DNA from: Mycolicibacterium poriferae
GTDB lineage: Bacteria; Actinomycetota; Actinomycetes; Mycobacteriales; Mycobacteriaceae
Length of the DNA stretch: 64,000 nucleotides
Reading direction: 5' to 3'
NCBI RefSeq assembly: GCF_010728325.1
Contig: NZ_AP022570.1
Location: forward strand, 2,170,001 to 2,234,000
Made by a program: the position numbers and the translations under genes. This document shows, piece by piece, positions 43,598 through 51,820 of the stretch (positions within the stretch are counted from its first letter, which is position 1; each line of letters starts with the position of its first letter). The notes below the pieces were generated by a model. It was given only the letters and a program-made list of their open reading frames with translations, did not search any database and was not told where the DNA came from.

Positions 43598-44653
43598 ATG
43601 GCCGACGATTCCAGACATGGTCGCAGCGGACCGGAGATGAGGTCGGCGGCCCGCACCGTCGTCTTCGCGCTCTACAACAAGGTGACGCTGCAGGATGTCG
43701 CGGCGCCGCTGGAGATCTTCGCCCGCGCCAACGACTTCGGGGCGAACTACCGGGTGCTGCTCGCCTCGCCCACCGGGCAGCCGGTGGGCACCACGGCCTA
43801 CGCGAAGCTCGACGTCGACGTCGCGCTGGCCGAGGTGCCCCGCGAGATCGACACGCTGCTGGTTCCCGGCGGGGTTCCGGCGGACTTCACCTTCACCCCC
43901 GGTCTGCACGACATCCCCGAGGAGCCGACGCCGGACTGCGTGCCCGACGCGATGAAGATGGTGGCCGAGCTGGCGCCGCGAGCGCGCAGGGTCGCCTCGG
44001 TCTGCACCGGATCGTTCGTACTCGCCGCGTTGGGACTGCTCGACGGGCGCCGGGCCACCACGCACTGGGCACACTGCCAGACGCTGGGCCGCAGCTACCC
44101 CCAGGTCGAGGTGGATCCCGACTCGCTGTTCGTCCAGGACGGCCGCTACATCACCGGGGCCGGCATCACCGCCGGTATCGACCTGGCGCTCGCCCTGGTG
44201 GAAAGTGACTACGGCCCGAACGTGGCTCGCCGGGTGGCCCGGTGGATGGTGGTCTTCCTGCAGCGGCCCGGCGGTCAGGCCCAGTTCAGCGTCTGGGCCG
44301 AGGCGGCCCAGCCCGTTTCCGGAGGTCTGCGCGAGATCCTGGACTCGGTCGTCGCCGACCCGGGCGCCGACCATTCGACGGCCGCCATGGCCGGTCGGGC
44401 CGTGGTCAGCGAGCGGCACCTGGTTCGGATGTTCCGCGACCAGGTCGGGATGACACCGGCCCGTTTCGTCGAAAAGGCGCGGCTCGAAGCCGCCAAGGTG
44501 CTGCTGGCGACCAGCGATCACAGCCAGGACGCAGTGGCCCGACGCGCCGGGTTCGGCACGTCCGACACGTTGCGGCGCACCTTCCGTCGGAACCTGGGGG
44601 TGTCACCCGGGGTATACCGGAACCGCTTCCGCACCACCGGAATCGACCAGTAG
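43598..44653 (+). CDS. GlxA-type AraC family regulator (DJ-1/PfpI plus HTH), first
   Basis: A 351-residue transcriptional regulator. The N-terminal DJ-1/PfpI domain (about 20-200) has the nucleophile-elbow cysteine in ASVCTGSFVLAALGLLDGRRATTHW; the C-terminal AraC domain (about 235-345) has VVSERHLVRMFRDQVGMTPARFVEKARLEAA and AVARRAGFGTSDTLRRTFRRNLGVSPGVYRNRF. GlxA-like proteins often control amine or amide catabolism. The ATG at 43598 gives a short N-terminus; 43637 is possible, and an open frame runs back to 43505. The 3' end overlaps the opposite GlxA gene by 51 bases. Confidence 0.83.
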   Translation: MADDSRHGRSGPEMRSAARTVVFALYNKVTLQDVAAPLEIFARANDFGANYRVLLASPTGQPVGTTAYAKLDVDVALAEVPREIDTLLVPGGVPADFTFTPGLHDIPEEPTPDCVPDAMKMVAELAPRARRVASVCTGSFVLAALGLLDGRRATTHWAHCQTLGRSYPQVEVDPDSLFVQDGRYITGAGITAGIDLALALVESDYGPNVARRVARWMVVFLQRPGGQAQFSVWAEAAQPVSGGLREILDSVVADPGADHSTAAMAGRAVVSERHLVRMFRDQVGMTPARFVEKARLEAAKVLLATSDHSQDAVARRAGFGTSDTLRRTFRRNLGVSPGVYRNRFRTTGIDQ

Positions 44654-45598
44654 TTCCGGTGCGCGAACCGGCCGCGCGCAGTGCGCAGCGAGGTAGTCGC
44701 GCACCTGGGCGCCGTAGCGCAAGCCGCTGCGCTGAGACGCCGCATGGAAGGACTCCCCGGCGAGCACGAGTCCCACCGCGTTCTCCAACCGGACCTCGTG
44801 GACATACTGACGCAGCGACATGCCGACCTGGGCTTTGAAGATTCTGGCGAGATGCCGTGCACTCAAACCCAATTGCGCGGCCACCGTGTCGAGTTCATAG
44901 CGTCCGGCCGGGTCGGCGTTCACCGTGGCCATCAGGCGTTCCAGCTCGGGGTGCTGGGGTCTGGGTGTTCGTGCGGCAACCGAGATCTGGGGATGGCCCT
45001 CCATTCGCCGGCCCAGGATGACCAACTCTTTGGCGATCTGCTGTGCGACGTCGGAGCCGTGATCGTCGGCGACCAGCGCCAGCGCCAGGTCGATGCCGGC
45101 CGCGACGCCCGCCGACGTCCACAGATCGCCGTCGCGGACGTAGACCGAATCCCGCTCGACGACGGTCATCGGGTGGCGCACTGCGAACGTGTCGAGGTGA
45201 CGCCAGTGGGTGGTGGCACGGCGTCCGTCCAACAAGCCCGCCGCGCCGAGTGCGAAGGCGCCGGCGCAGACCGAGGCCACCCGCCGCGCGGCCGGCGCGT
45301 GCTTGCGGACCAATTGCTGCAGGTCCTGGGGGACACCATCACTGACGAGAAGCGCGCCGCCAGGTACCAGCAGGGTGTCGATCTCCGGGGTCAGCTCAGC
45401 AGCGGGAAGCGTCTCGAACGACAGTCCCGACGAACATCGCACGCTACGCGACGTACCCCACGAGTACAACGCGACCGTGTACGCACAACCAAGAGTGCGA
45501 GCGACGTCGAAAACCTCCAGCGGACCGGTCACATCCAGGGTGCGTACACCGTCGAACACCGGCACCGCGATGCGGCGCGGGCGGCGGTTGTGGCACAT
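44603..45598 (-). CDS. GlxA-type AraC family regulator (DJ-1/PfpI plus HTH), second
   Basis: A 331-residue regulator of the same two-domain type as its convergent neighbour. The DJ-1/PfpI part has RIAVPVFDGVRTLDVTGPLEVFDVA and the Cys motif ASVCAGAFALGAAGLLDGRRATTHW; the AraC part has AQLGLSARHLARIFKAQVGMSLRQYVHEVRLE. The second helix-turn-helix (AASQRSGLRYGAQVRDYLAAH) is less typical. Its ATG at 45598 is divergent from the nitrile hydratase operon across 245 bases, making it the best local candidate for control of that operon; GlxA/AraC regulators are found beside nitrile and amide genes in other actinobacteria. Confidence 0.83.
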   Translation of the reverse strand: MCHNRRPRRIAVPVFDGVRTLDVTGPLEVFDVARTLGCAYTVALYSWGTSRSVRCSSGLSFETLPAAELTPEIDTLLVPGGALLVSDGVPQDLQQLVRKHAPAARRVASVCAGAFALGAAGLLDGRRATTHWRHLDTFAVRHPMTVVERDSVYVRDGDLWTSAGVAAGIDLALALVADDHGSDVAQQIAKELVILGRRMEGHPQISVAARTPRPQHPELERLMATVNADPAGRYELDTVAAQLGLSARHLARIFKAQVGMSLRQYVHEVRLENAVGLVLAGESFHAASQRSGLRYGAQVRDYLAAHCARPVRAPELLVDSGGAEAVPVYPG

Positions 45599-45843
45599 TG
45601 AACGATGGTTGACGCGTCCGCCTCGCGGCGCACGCTGATGTCCGGATTTTCGCCTGTTCTGTCCGTCTCGGTCGGCCCAGATCTGCGATGTCTGTTTCTG
45701 CGCACGAGATGTCCACCCTCGTGAGCAGCCGAAAAGTCTCGTTCACCAATCGGAAACATCTCGCACTCAACGTGGTTCCCGGATCCAACGCCGACACGCG
45801 GTGTTGGGCACACCGGACAGACAACCGAACGAGGTGCAACTTC

Positions 45844-46368
45844 ATGGATTCGCGATCTGCGTTGACGCTGAGCATCGGCGTCCTCGGCGGCGTGGCGGTG
45901 GCATTCACTGCCACCGTGATCACGGTGCCGATCTGGGTGGTGTTCTTGGCATGGGCATCGTTCTTCTTCGTCGGCGGCGGCCCGGCGGGCTGGGTGCGCT
46001 CGGTGGCCTCCAACCTGGTCGGCGTCGTCATCGCGGTGGCCAGCCTCTACGCCGCCTACCTCCTCGGCGGCAGCCTGACCGCCACCGCCATCGCGGTGGG
46101 CGTCGGTAGCGCGCTGATGGTCCAGGCGTCCTGGGTCGGTCTGCTGTCGACCACGCCGGCGGTGGTGGTCGGCTTCGCCTCCACGGTGTCCACGGTCGCC
46201 GGAACCGGGGCGCTGGTGCACGAGACCAGCATCTCCCATCCCGGCCTGGTCGCAGCGTGCGCCTGCGTGCTGGGCGCGACATTCGGTATCGCCTCGGAAT
46301 ACCTGGCGAATGTCATGACCAAGACGGCGCCGGCGCAGCGCCCCGACACGAAAGGTGCCACCGCATGA
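45844..46368 (+). CDS. DUF1097-like membrane protein, first gene of nitrile hydratase operon
   Basis: A 174-residue hydrophobic protein with about five membrane segments (about 8-30, 35-50, 58-77, 85-105, 115-150). The pattern TLSIGVLGGVAVAFTATVITVPIWVVFLAWASFFFVGG with GPAGWVRSVASNLVGVV is like DUF1097/YcdZ-type inner membrane proteins of unknown role. Codons upstream, open to 45688, are not family-like; ATG at 45844 was chosen. Its stop overlaps the nitrile hydratase beta start by four bases, so it belongs to the operon; uptake of nitrile or of metal, or product export, are possibilities without direct support. Confidence 0.7.
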   Translation: MDSRSALTLSIGVLGGVAVAFTATVITVPIWVVFLAWASFFFVGGGPAGWVRSVASNLVGVVIAVASLYAAYLLGGSLTATAIAVGVGSALMVQASWVGLLSTTPAVVVGFASTVSTVAGTGALVHETSISHPGLVAACACVLGATFGIASEYLANVMTKTAPAQRPDTKGATA

Positions 46369-47096
46369 AGTTGCAGCATTACCTGGGCGGGCTGGAGGGA
46401 CTTCCCGAACCGCTGAGCCTCGAGAAGCGGGTCTTCGTCGAGGAGTGGGAGAAACGGATCTTCGGCATCCACGTCGCGATGATGGGGCTGAGCAACCATC
46501 TGGGATCGGCATTGCCCGAATACCCGATCGCCGACGTGCCCACCGCTTTCCGGGACGAATGGACGTGGGCGAGCTTGCGCACCGGTGCGGAGGGCATGAA
46601 CCCGTTCGACTACTTCAAGTTCCGTTACTACGAGAAGTGGCTCGGCGGGATCACCCAGTTCTTCATCGACAACGGCTACGTCACCGAGGACGAGATCGCG
46701 GCCAGGGTGGGTGAGTCCTGGTCAGCCGAGGGTGGTGACACAGCTATCGACGATCAGGTGATCGACTACCTGCGTCGCGGTGACAGCCCGCGCCGCGATG
46801 CCGCGCACCCGAAGTTCGCTGTCGGGGACGCCGTGCGCATCGCCGATGTCCCGGCCGGCGACCACACCCGGCTGCCGGGTTACCTGCGAGACCGGGCCGG
46901 CACGGTAACCCGCATCTTCGAAGGTGATTACGGCTACTTCGTGCACACCGGTGACGGAATCGGCGATCCCATGCCGATCTACATCGTCGAATTCACCCCC
47001 GAGGAACTGTGGGGGGTGCGTGCCGAACCAGGGGCCAACACCCTCTACGCCGAGCTGTTCGAGGCCTACCTTCAACCCGCCGAGGAGATCCAGTGA
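46365..47096 (+). CDS. nthB: Nitrile hydratase beta subunit
   Basis: A 243-residue beta subunit. It begins MKLQHYLGGLEGLPEPLSLEKRVFVEEWEKRIFGIHVAMMGLS, close to the standard MxGxHDxGG start of the family but with H-Y-L-G-G, then RTGAEGMNPFDYFKFRYYEKWLGGITQFF, and a C-terminal SH3-like part (PKFAVGDAVRIADVPAGDHTRLPGYLRDRAGTVTRIFEGDYGYFV). The beta subunit completes the active site with the alpha metal centre; the enzyme hydrates nitriles to amides. Order beta-alpha-accessory is that of cobalt-type operons. ATGA and GTGA overlaps join it to its neighbours. Confidence 0.92.
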   Translation: MKLQHYLGGLEGLPEPLSLEKRVFVEEWEKRIFGIHVAMMGLSNHLGSALPEYPIADVPTAFRDEWTWASLRTGAEGMNPFDYFKFRYYEKWLGGITQFFIDNGYVTEDEIAARVGESWSAEGGDTAIDDQVIDYLRRGDSPRRDAAHPKFAVGDAVRIADVPAGDHTRLPGYLRDRAGTVTRIFEGDYGYFVHTGDGIGDPMPIYIVEFTPEELWGVRAEPGANTLYAELFEAYLQPAEEIQ

Positions 47097-47710
47097 CCGA
47101 CCAGTTCGCCTACCCGTCCGATCGTGAACAGGCCAGCGCCGACAAGGTGTCCGCGTTGGAGCGCCTGTTGATCGAGAAGGGGGTCATCACCAGCGCGACC
47201 GTCGACAAGGTGCTGGCCTACTTCGAATCCGAGATGACACCGCTGAACGGGAAGAAGATCGTCGTGAAGGCCTGGACCGACCCGGACTTCGCCGCCCGCG
47301 TCGTCGGCGACACCCCCGCGGCGATCGCGGAGTTGGAACTGCCCGAGGGTATGGCCGGCGCCGAGGGCGAACACCTGCAGGCGGTGGCCAACGGCCCCGG
47401 TGTGCACAATCTGGTCATCTGCACACTGTGCTCGTGCTTCCCATGGCCGGTGCTCGGCCTGCCGCCCTACTGGTACAAGGACCCGGTGTTCCGGGCTCGC
47501 GCCGCACGCGAGCCGCGAACCGTGCTCACCGAGATCGGGGTCGAGTTGCCCGACGACACCGAGATCAAGGTCTGGGATTCCAGCGGCCACTCCCGGTGGT
47601 TCGTCATTCCGGAACGGCCCTCGGGCACTGATGATTTCACCGACGAGCAGCTGATGGATCTGGTGACCACCGAATCGATGATGGGCGTCGCGTTGGCGGG
47701 GCAGGCATGA
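47093..47710 (+). CDS. nthA: Nitrile hydratase alpha subunit, cobalt type
   Basis: A 205-residue alpha subunit. The metal claw CTLCSC is at 110-115; threonine in the second position marks the cobalt form (iron enzymes have serine). Two of these cysteines are normally oxidised to sulfenic and sulfinic acids. FPWPVLGLPPYWYKDPVFRARAAREPRTVL follows as in the family, where the usual CSCYPW is CSCFPW here. The GTG at 47093 overlaps the beta stop (GTGA) and the stop overlaps the accessory gene start (ATGA), so subunits are made together. Confidence 0.94.
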   Translation: MTDQFAYPSDREQASADKVSALERLLIEKGVITSATVDKVLAYFESEMTPLNGKKIVVKAWTDPDFAARVVGDTPAAIAELELPEGMAGAEGEHLQAVANGPGVHNLVICTLCSCFPWPVLGLPPYWYKDPVFRARAAREPRTVLTEIGVELPDDTEIKVWDSSGHSRWFVIPERPSGTDDFTDEQLMDLVTTESMMGVALAGQA

Positions 47711-48015
47711 AACTGCACAGCACCTGCACCACCGACCAGGCGGCACCCCAGTTCGACCACGAATGGCAGCGGCGGGCCTTCGGGCTGGCGCTCGCGCTGT
47801 CGGAGTTCGGGCACTATCCGTGGAGCGAGTTCCAGCAGAGCCTGATCGACACGATCGGGGCATGGGAACAAGCCCCCGGCGACACCCGTGGCGAGTGGGA
47901 GTACTACGACCACTGGGTCGCCGCGCTGGAATCCGTTGTCGACGAACACGGAATCCTTCACCTCCCGGTCGCCGTCGACGACGGCGGCCATGCCGCAGCC
48001 GAGCACGACCACTGA
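47707..48015 (+). CDS. Nitrile hydratase accessory protein (cobalt activator, p14K type)
   Basis: A 102-residue protein similar to the N-terminal half of nitrile hydratase beta subunits: PQFDHEWQRRAFGLALALSEFGHYPWSEFQQSLIDTIG and YYDHWVAALESVVDEHGIL are the family motifs. Such proteins (p14K, NhlE) carry cobalt-loaded alpha subunit and swap it into the enzyme (self-subunit swapping). The C-terminus GGHAAAEHDH is histidine-containing and may help to hold metal. It overlaps nthA by four bases and precedes the CbiM-like gene by 18. Confidence 0.88.
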   Translation: MKLHSTCTTDQAAPQFDHEWQRRAFGLALALSEFGHYPWSEFQQSLIDTIGAWEQAPGDTRGEWEYYDHWVAALESVVDEHGILHLPVAVDDGGHAAAEHDH

Positions 48016-48033
48016 TCACACAAAGGAACAGCG

Positions 48034-48711
48034 ATGCACATCGAACCCGGAATCGTCGAAGGTTCCAAGATCGTTCTGAGTTACCTCACCGCCGGCGGCG
48101 TCGGTGCCTATGCAGCGACCGCGGCGTGGAAACACGTCAAGGAGCGGGGCGCAGCGTCACTGGTGTTCGGCGCCTTCGCGACGACGGCGCTGACGCTGGT
48201 CTTCTTCCAGGTGTTCCCGCACTTCCCGGTCGGGGTCTCCGAGGTGCACCTGATCCTCGGCTCCACCCTGTTCCTGCTGTTCGGTGCGGCTCCGGCGGCC
48301 TTCGGGCTTGCCGCCGGTCTGCTGCTGCAGGGCGTCCTGGTCGCGCCCTTCGACCTGCCGCAGTACGGCATGAATGTCACCACGTTGCTGGTGCCGCTGT
48401 TCGCGCTGCAGTATGTCGCGCAGCGTGCGATCGCGCCGAACACCGCCTACGTCGACCTGAAATACCGCCAGGTGCTGGCGTTGTCGACGACCTATCAGGC
48501 CGGCATCGTGTCGTGGGTGACGTTCTGGGCGCTCTACGGTGAGGGCTTCTCGATGGCGACCCTCGCCAGCATCGCCACCTTCGGGGTGGCCTACCTCGCC
48601 GTGATCGCGCTCGAGCCGTTGGCCGACCTGGCCGTCCTGGCCGGCGCTAAAGCGTTGCGGCACGCCAGGACCGGTGCGTGGCTCGAGCCGAGGCTGTTCA
48701 ACCCCGCCTGA
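48034..48711 (+). CDS. cbiM: CbiM-like cobalt ECF-transporter permease
   Basis: A 225-residue membrane protein with six or seven hydrophobic segments. It starts MHIEPG, and the N-terminal Met-His is the metal-binding end in CbiM/NikM proteins; VHLILGSTLFLLFGAAPAAFGLAAGLLLQG and YGMNVTTLLVPLF are the other conserved parts. CbiM is the substrate-specific component for cobalt uptake; CbiN, CbiQ and CbiO partners are not in the window, so it would use ECF parts from elsewhere or act alone. Last gene of the nitrile hydratase operon, so it probably supplies cobalt to that enzyme. Confidence 0.83.
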   Translation: MHIEPGIVEGSKIVLSYLTAGGVGAYAATAAWKHVKERGAASLVFGAFATTALTLVFFQVFPHFPVGVSEVHLILGSTLFLLFGAAPAAFGLAAGLLLQGVLVAPFDLPQYGMNVTTLLVPLFALQYVAQRAIAPNTAYVDLKYRQVLALSTTYQAGIVSWVTFWALYGEGFSMATLASIATFGVAYLAVIALEPLADLAVLAGAKALRHARTGAWLEPRLFNPA

Positions 48712-48746
48712 CCTCCACCCGGCCTGACCACTGTCGGACGACGCCG

Positions 48747-48779
48747 CGGCCGTCTCCCCGTTGTGCGGGGAGGCGGCCG
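48747..48779. terminator. Bidirectional terminator between cbiM and the phytochrome gene
   Basis: A 14-bp stem with one G-U pair: CGGCCGTCTCCCCG (48747-48760) with CGGGGAGGCGGCCG (48766-48779), loop TTGTG. It ends one base before the stop codon of the convergent phytochrome gene. Confidence 0.8.
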
Positions 48780-51044
48780 TCACCGGCGCTGCAGCGTGAT
48801 GATGGTGATGTCGTCGTCGCTGTCGTCGGTGCGGGTGCTCTCCCAGATCAGCGTCGCCGGGGTGTCCCCGGGCCGGCCGAGAGTTCGCGCCAGCCGGTCG
48901 ATTCCGTCGTCGATCGCTTCACCGCGCCGCTCGACCAGACCATCGGAGAACATCACCAGACCGTGGTCGTGTTCGATGCCGAACGTGCTGAGCCGATAGT
49001 TCGCCCCGCGTGCGCCGATGGGCGGCGACAACCGGATCGGCGCCTGCCACGCCTGCCCGGAGCTGGTCAGGTACGGCATCAGGTGACCGGCGGACGCGGC
49101 CTCCACGTCACCAGTGCCCAGGTCGACGCGGGCCACGATCACCGTCGCGAACACCCCGGGCAGGAGATGTAGGCAGAACTCGTTGAGCTGGTGCAGTGCT
49201 TCGGCTGGTGTCGCGCCGGTGAACAGCTGCGCGCGCAACGCGTTTCGCAACTGGGCCATGGTGCCCGCCACCGTGATGCCGTGGCCGGCGACGTCGCCGA
49301 GCAGCATGATCAGCCGGCCGTCGGGGAGTTCGAACGCGTCGTACCAGTCGCCGCCGACACGTCCGCCGGCGGCGGGCTCGTACTGCGCGGACAGCTGCCA
49401 GTTCTCGAGCGTGGGAATCGACTGCGGCATCAGGCTGCGATGCATGACCTCGGCCACCCGCAGCGCGCCCCGCGTGCGCCGGTACAGCGACTCCACCAGA
49501 TGGCGGCGCAGCGCCGCCGCGGACTCGGTCTCGCTGGGCGTCCAGGGTTCGCCGCGGCGCCGCACTGTTTCCCGCCACCGCTCGAACGACCTGCGGGGGC
49601 TCAGCCGTACCTCGTCACCTTCGGCGACCGCGATGGCTTTGTTGTGGGGGTCCCCACCCCAATCCACCGACCGCAGCACCTCACGCCGGAACCAAGCCAC
49701 GTACTGACCGTCGGGCAGGTTGAGCACCAGCGTGCCGGCGGCCACGCCCGGGTCGAGGTCGAGGTCGGGCAGCTCGTCGGACAGCCGGTCGGTGGCGGCG
49801 ATCTCGCGGTGCCCGGTGCGGGCCCACGCGACGACGTCTCCGACAGCGTCGGGTGGGGGCACCATGCCACGTAACACCGTCTGGCCCTCGAGTTCGACGA
49901 CGACACCGTCGGCGGGTACCAGGTCGAGCAGGGTCGGCGCGTTCAGCAGCGTCTCGACCAGCGGGGTGTCGTCGTCGAGCGTCGCGACGATCAACTCGGC
50001 CAGGATTTCCTGCGCCGCCAGCCGTCTCTGCAGCTCATCTTCTTCGTACTGGTCGACCAGTCGCAACGACAACGTCGAGCCCAGGAACTCGGCGGCGGCG
50101 CGGCTGCCGAACGGCGGCAGGTGCGGACCCGAGTAATGGTGGCAGGCGATGAGCCCCCACAACCGTCCGTGTCGCAGCAGCGAGATCGACATCGAGGCGC
50201 GCACACCCATGTTCTTGAGGTACTCGATGTGGATCGGTGAGACGCTGCGCAGCGTGGCGTAGGTCAGATCGAGTGGTACGCCGGTTGCCGCGTCGGTTCC
50301 CGGGATCAGGGGTGCCGGCGTGTAGTCGACGTCGGAGATGAGCCGGATCCAGTTCTTCTCGTACAGCGCGCGGGCCTGGGCGGGAATGTCGGTGGACGGA
50401 TAGTGCAACCCCAGGAACGAATTCAGGTCGGGGCGTTTGGACTCGGCAACCACCTCGCCGTTGAAGTCCTCGTCGTAGCGGTACACCATGACACGGTCGA
50501 AGCCGGTCAGGTCGCGCACCGCGCGGGCGGTGGTGTCATACAGCTCGGACAGGGTGGTGGCGCGGTTCAGCTCCTCCACCGAGCTGCGCACCGCTTGATA
50601 GGTGTTCGGAAACGAGTACGGCCGCTCGCCGTGGGCGATCTCGAGTTCGACCAGCAGCCCACCTGGGTCCCGATGCAGTATCGCGTCGAACTCCATCGGC
50701 TCGCCGGCGACGTCGATGACGCACTCCACCGGGTTGCGCTGACGCAGATCACCGAAGTTCGCGCTCGCCTGCTCGAGCATCGCCGCCTGGTCGGCACCGA
50801 TCAGACCGGCGATGTGGTGTCCGAGAACCGCGTCGACGGGGCGGTCCAGCAGGTCCGCGACGTTCGCGCTGACATGGCGCACCGTGAAGTCGTGCTCGTC
50901 GACGACCGCGAGCACTCCGCGGGGCTGGACACTGCCCGGAATGTGGATCGGCTCGCGGGCGCAATTGTCCAGGTCGATGGGCGTGCCGGCCGGGAGGAGG
51001 CTTTCGCCAGGCGAGTTCGTGGCGCGGGACGTCTCAGGTGCCAC
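48780..51044 (-). CDS. Bacteriophytochrome with SpoIIE/PP2C phosphatase output
   Basis: A 754-residue light sensor. A PAS domain begins with DLDNCAREPIHIPGSVQPRG; Cys28 is where bacteriophytochromes bind biliverdin. The GAF domain (about 155-330) holds FDRVMVYRYDEDFNGEVVAE, the DIP motif in HYPSTDIPAQARALY, and the chromophore His region SPIHIEYLKNMGVRASMSISL; the PHY domain follows with the tongue. Instead of a histidine kinase the C-terminus is a PP2C-type phosphatase (QYEPAAGGRVGGDWYDAFELPDGR, GDVAGHG, MFSDGLVERR). It would couple red or far-red light to dephosphorylation of a partner, typically an anti-anti-sigma factor. No heme oxygenase gene is nearby. GTG start at 51044. Confidence 0.9.
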   Translation of the reverse strand: MAPETSRATNSPGESLLPAGTPIDLDNCAREPIHIPGSVQPRGVLAVVDEHDFTVRHVSANVADLLDRPVDAVLGHHIAGLIGADQAAMLEQASANFGDLRQRNPVECVIDVAGEPMEFDAILHRDPGGLLVELEIAHGERPYSFPNTYQAVRSSVEELNRATTLSELYDTTARAVRDLTGFDRVMVYRYDEDFNGEVVAESKRPDLNSFLGLHYPSTDIPAQARALYEKNWIRLISDVDYTPAPLIPGTDAATGVPLDLTYATLRSVSPIHIEYLKNMGVRASMSISLLRHGRLWGLIACHHYSGPHLPPFGSRAAAEFLGSTLSLRLVDQYEEDELQRRLAAQEILAELIVATLDDDTPLVETLLNAPTLLDLVPADGVVVELEGQTVLRGMVPPPDAVGDVVAWARTGHREIAATDRLSDELPDLDLDPGVAAGTLVLNLPDGQYVAWFRREVLRSVDWGGDPHNKAIAVAEGDEVRLSPRRSFERWRETVRRRGEPWTPSETESAAALRRHLVESLYRRTRGALRVAEVMHRSLMPQSIPTLENWQLSAQYEPAAGGRVGGDWYDAFELPDGRLIMLLGDVAGHGITVAGTMAQLRNALRAQLFTGATPAEALHQLNEFCLHLLPGVFATVIVARVDLGTGDVEAASAGHLMPYLTSSGQAWQAPIRLSPPIGARGANYRLSTFGIEHDHGLVMFSDGLVERRGEAIDDGIDRLARTLGRPGDTPATLIWESTRTDDSDDDITIITLQRR

Positions 51045-51181
51045 CGGGCATCGCCCCCTCCGGGGAGGGCTGATTCACCTGCATACGCATGTGTTCAGTG
51101 AGGATCCTTCGCCAGCTCGTCGGTCAGGTCGCGACATTCGCCATGCTAACCAGACGGTCAGACACCCGGTTCCGCTGTTAT

Positions 51182-51203
51182 TATCTGCGTATGAATGCAG
51201 ATA
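51182..51203. promoter_or_regulatory. Candidate KmtR operator over its own start codon
   Basis: Perfect 7-bp inverted arms TATCTGC (51182-51188) and GCAGATA (51197-51203) surround the kmtR ATG at 51191. A possible -10 TATTAT (51179-51184) lies just upstream, which would start transcription at or near the A of ATG, a leaderless message. Binding of the repressor here would block its own expression. Confidence 0.6.
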
Positions 51204-51571
51204 GTGGAGAAGCGGAAGGGAGGTTGCCCGAAGAGCAGGCGGTGCTGATCGTCGAGGTGTTCCGGATGCTCGCCGATCCGACCCGAATCCAGATCCTGTG
51301 GGCGCTGGTGTCCAGCGAACGTTCGGTCAACGACCTCGCCGACCACGTCGGCAAGCCGGCACCGTCCATCTCGCAGCATCTGGCAAAGCTGCGGATGGCG
51401 CGACTGGTCCGCACGCGCCGCGAAGGCACATCGGTGTTCTACCGACTGGAGAACGACCACGTCCGTCAGCTCGTCCTCGACGCGGTGTTCAACGCCGAGC
51501 ACGCCGGTCCGGGAGTGCCCGGACACCACCAGCAGGACAGAGCGGTGAAACCGTTACCGGGTTCGGCGTGA
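51191..51571 (+). CDS. kmtR: KmtR, nickel/cobalt-sensing ArsR/SmtB repressor
   Basis: A 126-residue ArsR-type repressor, very similar to M. tuberculosis KmtR (Rv0827c). VNDLADHVGKPAPSISQHLAKLRMARLV (about 46-73) is the DNA-binding helix-turn-helix. The metal ligands known for KmtR are preserved with an offset of two: His90, Glu103, His104, His112 and His113 (in ENDHVRQL and NAEHAGPGVPGHH). KmtR leaves DNA when it binds Ni or Co and de-represses a cation efflux gene and itself. Start ATG 51191 rather than open codons back to 51089. The next gene, 26 bases on, encodes a His-rich protein. Confidence 0.9.
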   Translation: MNADSGEAEGRLPEEQAVLIVEVFRMLADPTRIQILWALVSSERSVNDLADHVGKPAPSISQHLAKLRMARLVRTRREGTSVFYRLENDHVRQLVLDAVFNAEHAGPGVPGHHQQDRAVKPLPGSA

Positions 51572-51597
51572 ACCCGGTCGATCGAAGGGAATCAGAC

Positions 51598-51816
51598 ATG
51601 AGCGAAGGCAACTTCGGTACAAGCGACAACCAAGCCCATGAAGTCCACACTCACGAACACAGCCACGGTTCGACCAGCCACACCCACGCCCATGTGGGCC
51701 ACGATCATGACCACGTCGAACACGAGCACGGCCACGTTCACGGCGGCACCGAGCACAGCCATCGGCATGTGCACGACAGTGGAGTGATCGAGGACCATTC
51801 CCACGCGCACGCCTGA
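51598..51816 (+). CDS. Small histidine-rich metal-binding protein
   Basis: A 72-residue hydrophilic protein with 22 histidines, mostly in HxH and HEHGH-type clusters (for example THEHSH, GHDHDHVEHEHGHVH, EHSHRHVH), plus many Asp and Glu and no cysteine, no signal peptide and no membrane segment. Such composition suits nickel, cobalt or zinc storage or buffering in the cytoplasm, comparable to small His-rich nickel proteins, though no homology is implied. It is 26 bases downstream of kmtR and very likely co-transcribed and derepressed by Ni or Co. ATG at 51598, with GAAGGGA before it. Confidence 0.8.
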   Translation: MSEGNFGTSDNQAHEVHTHEHSHGSTSHTHAHVGHDHDHVEHEHGHVHGGTEHSHRHVHDSGVIEDHSHAHA

Positions 51817-51820
51817 GCTG

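Noticed and set aside
47093..47710. Thiocyanate hydrolase gamma subunit as an alternative for the nitrile hydratase alpha gene
   Set aside because: The operon has a single beta gene and a p14K-type activator next to it, the arrangement of cobalt nitrile hydratase, and the alpha sequence around the claw fits that enzyme.
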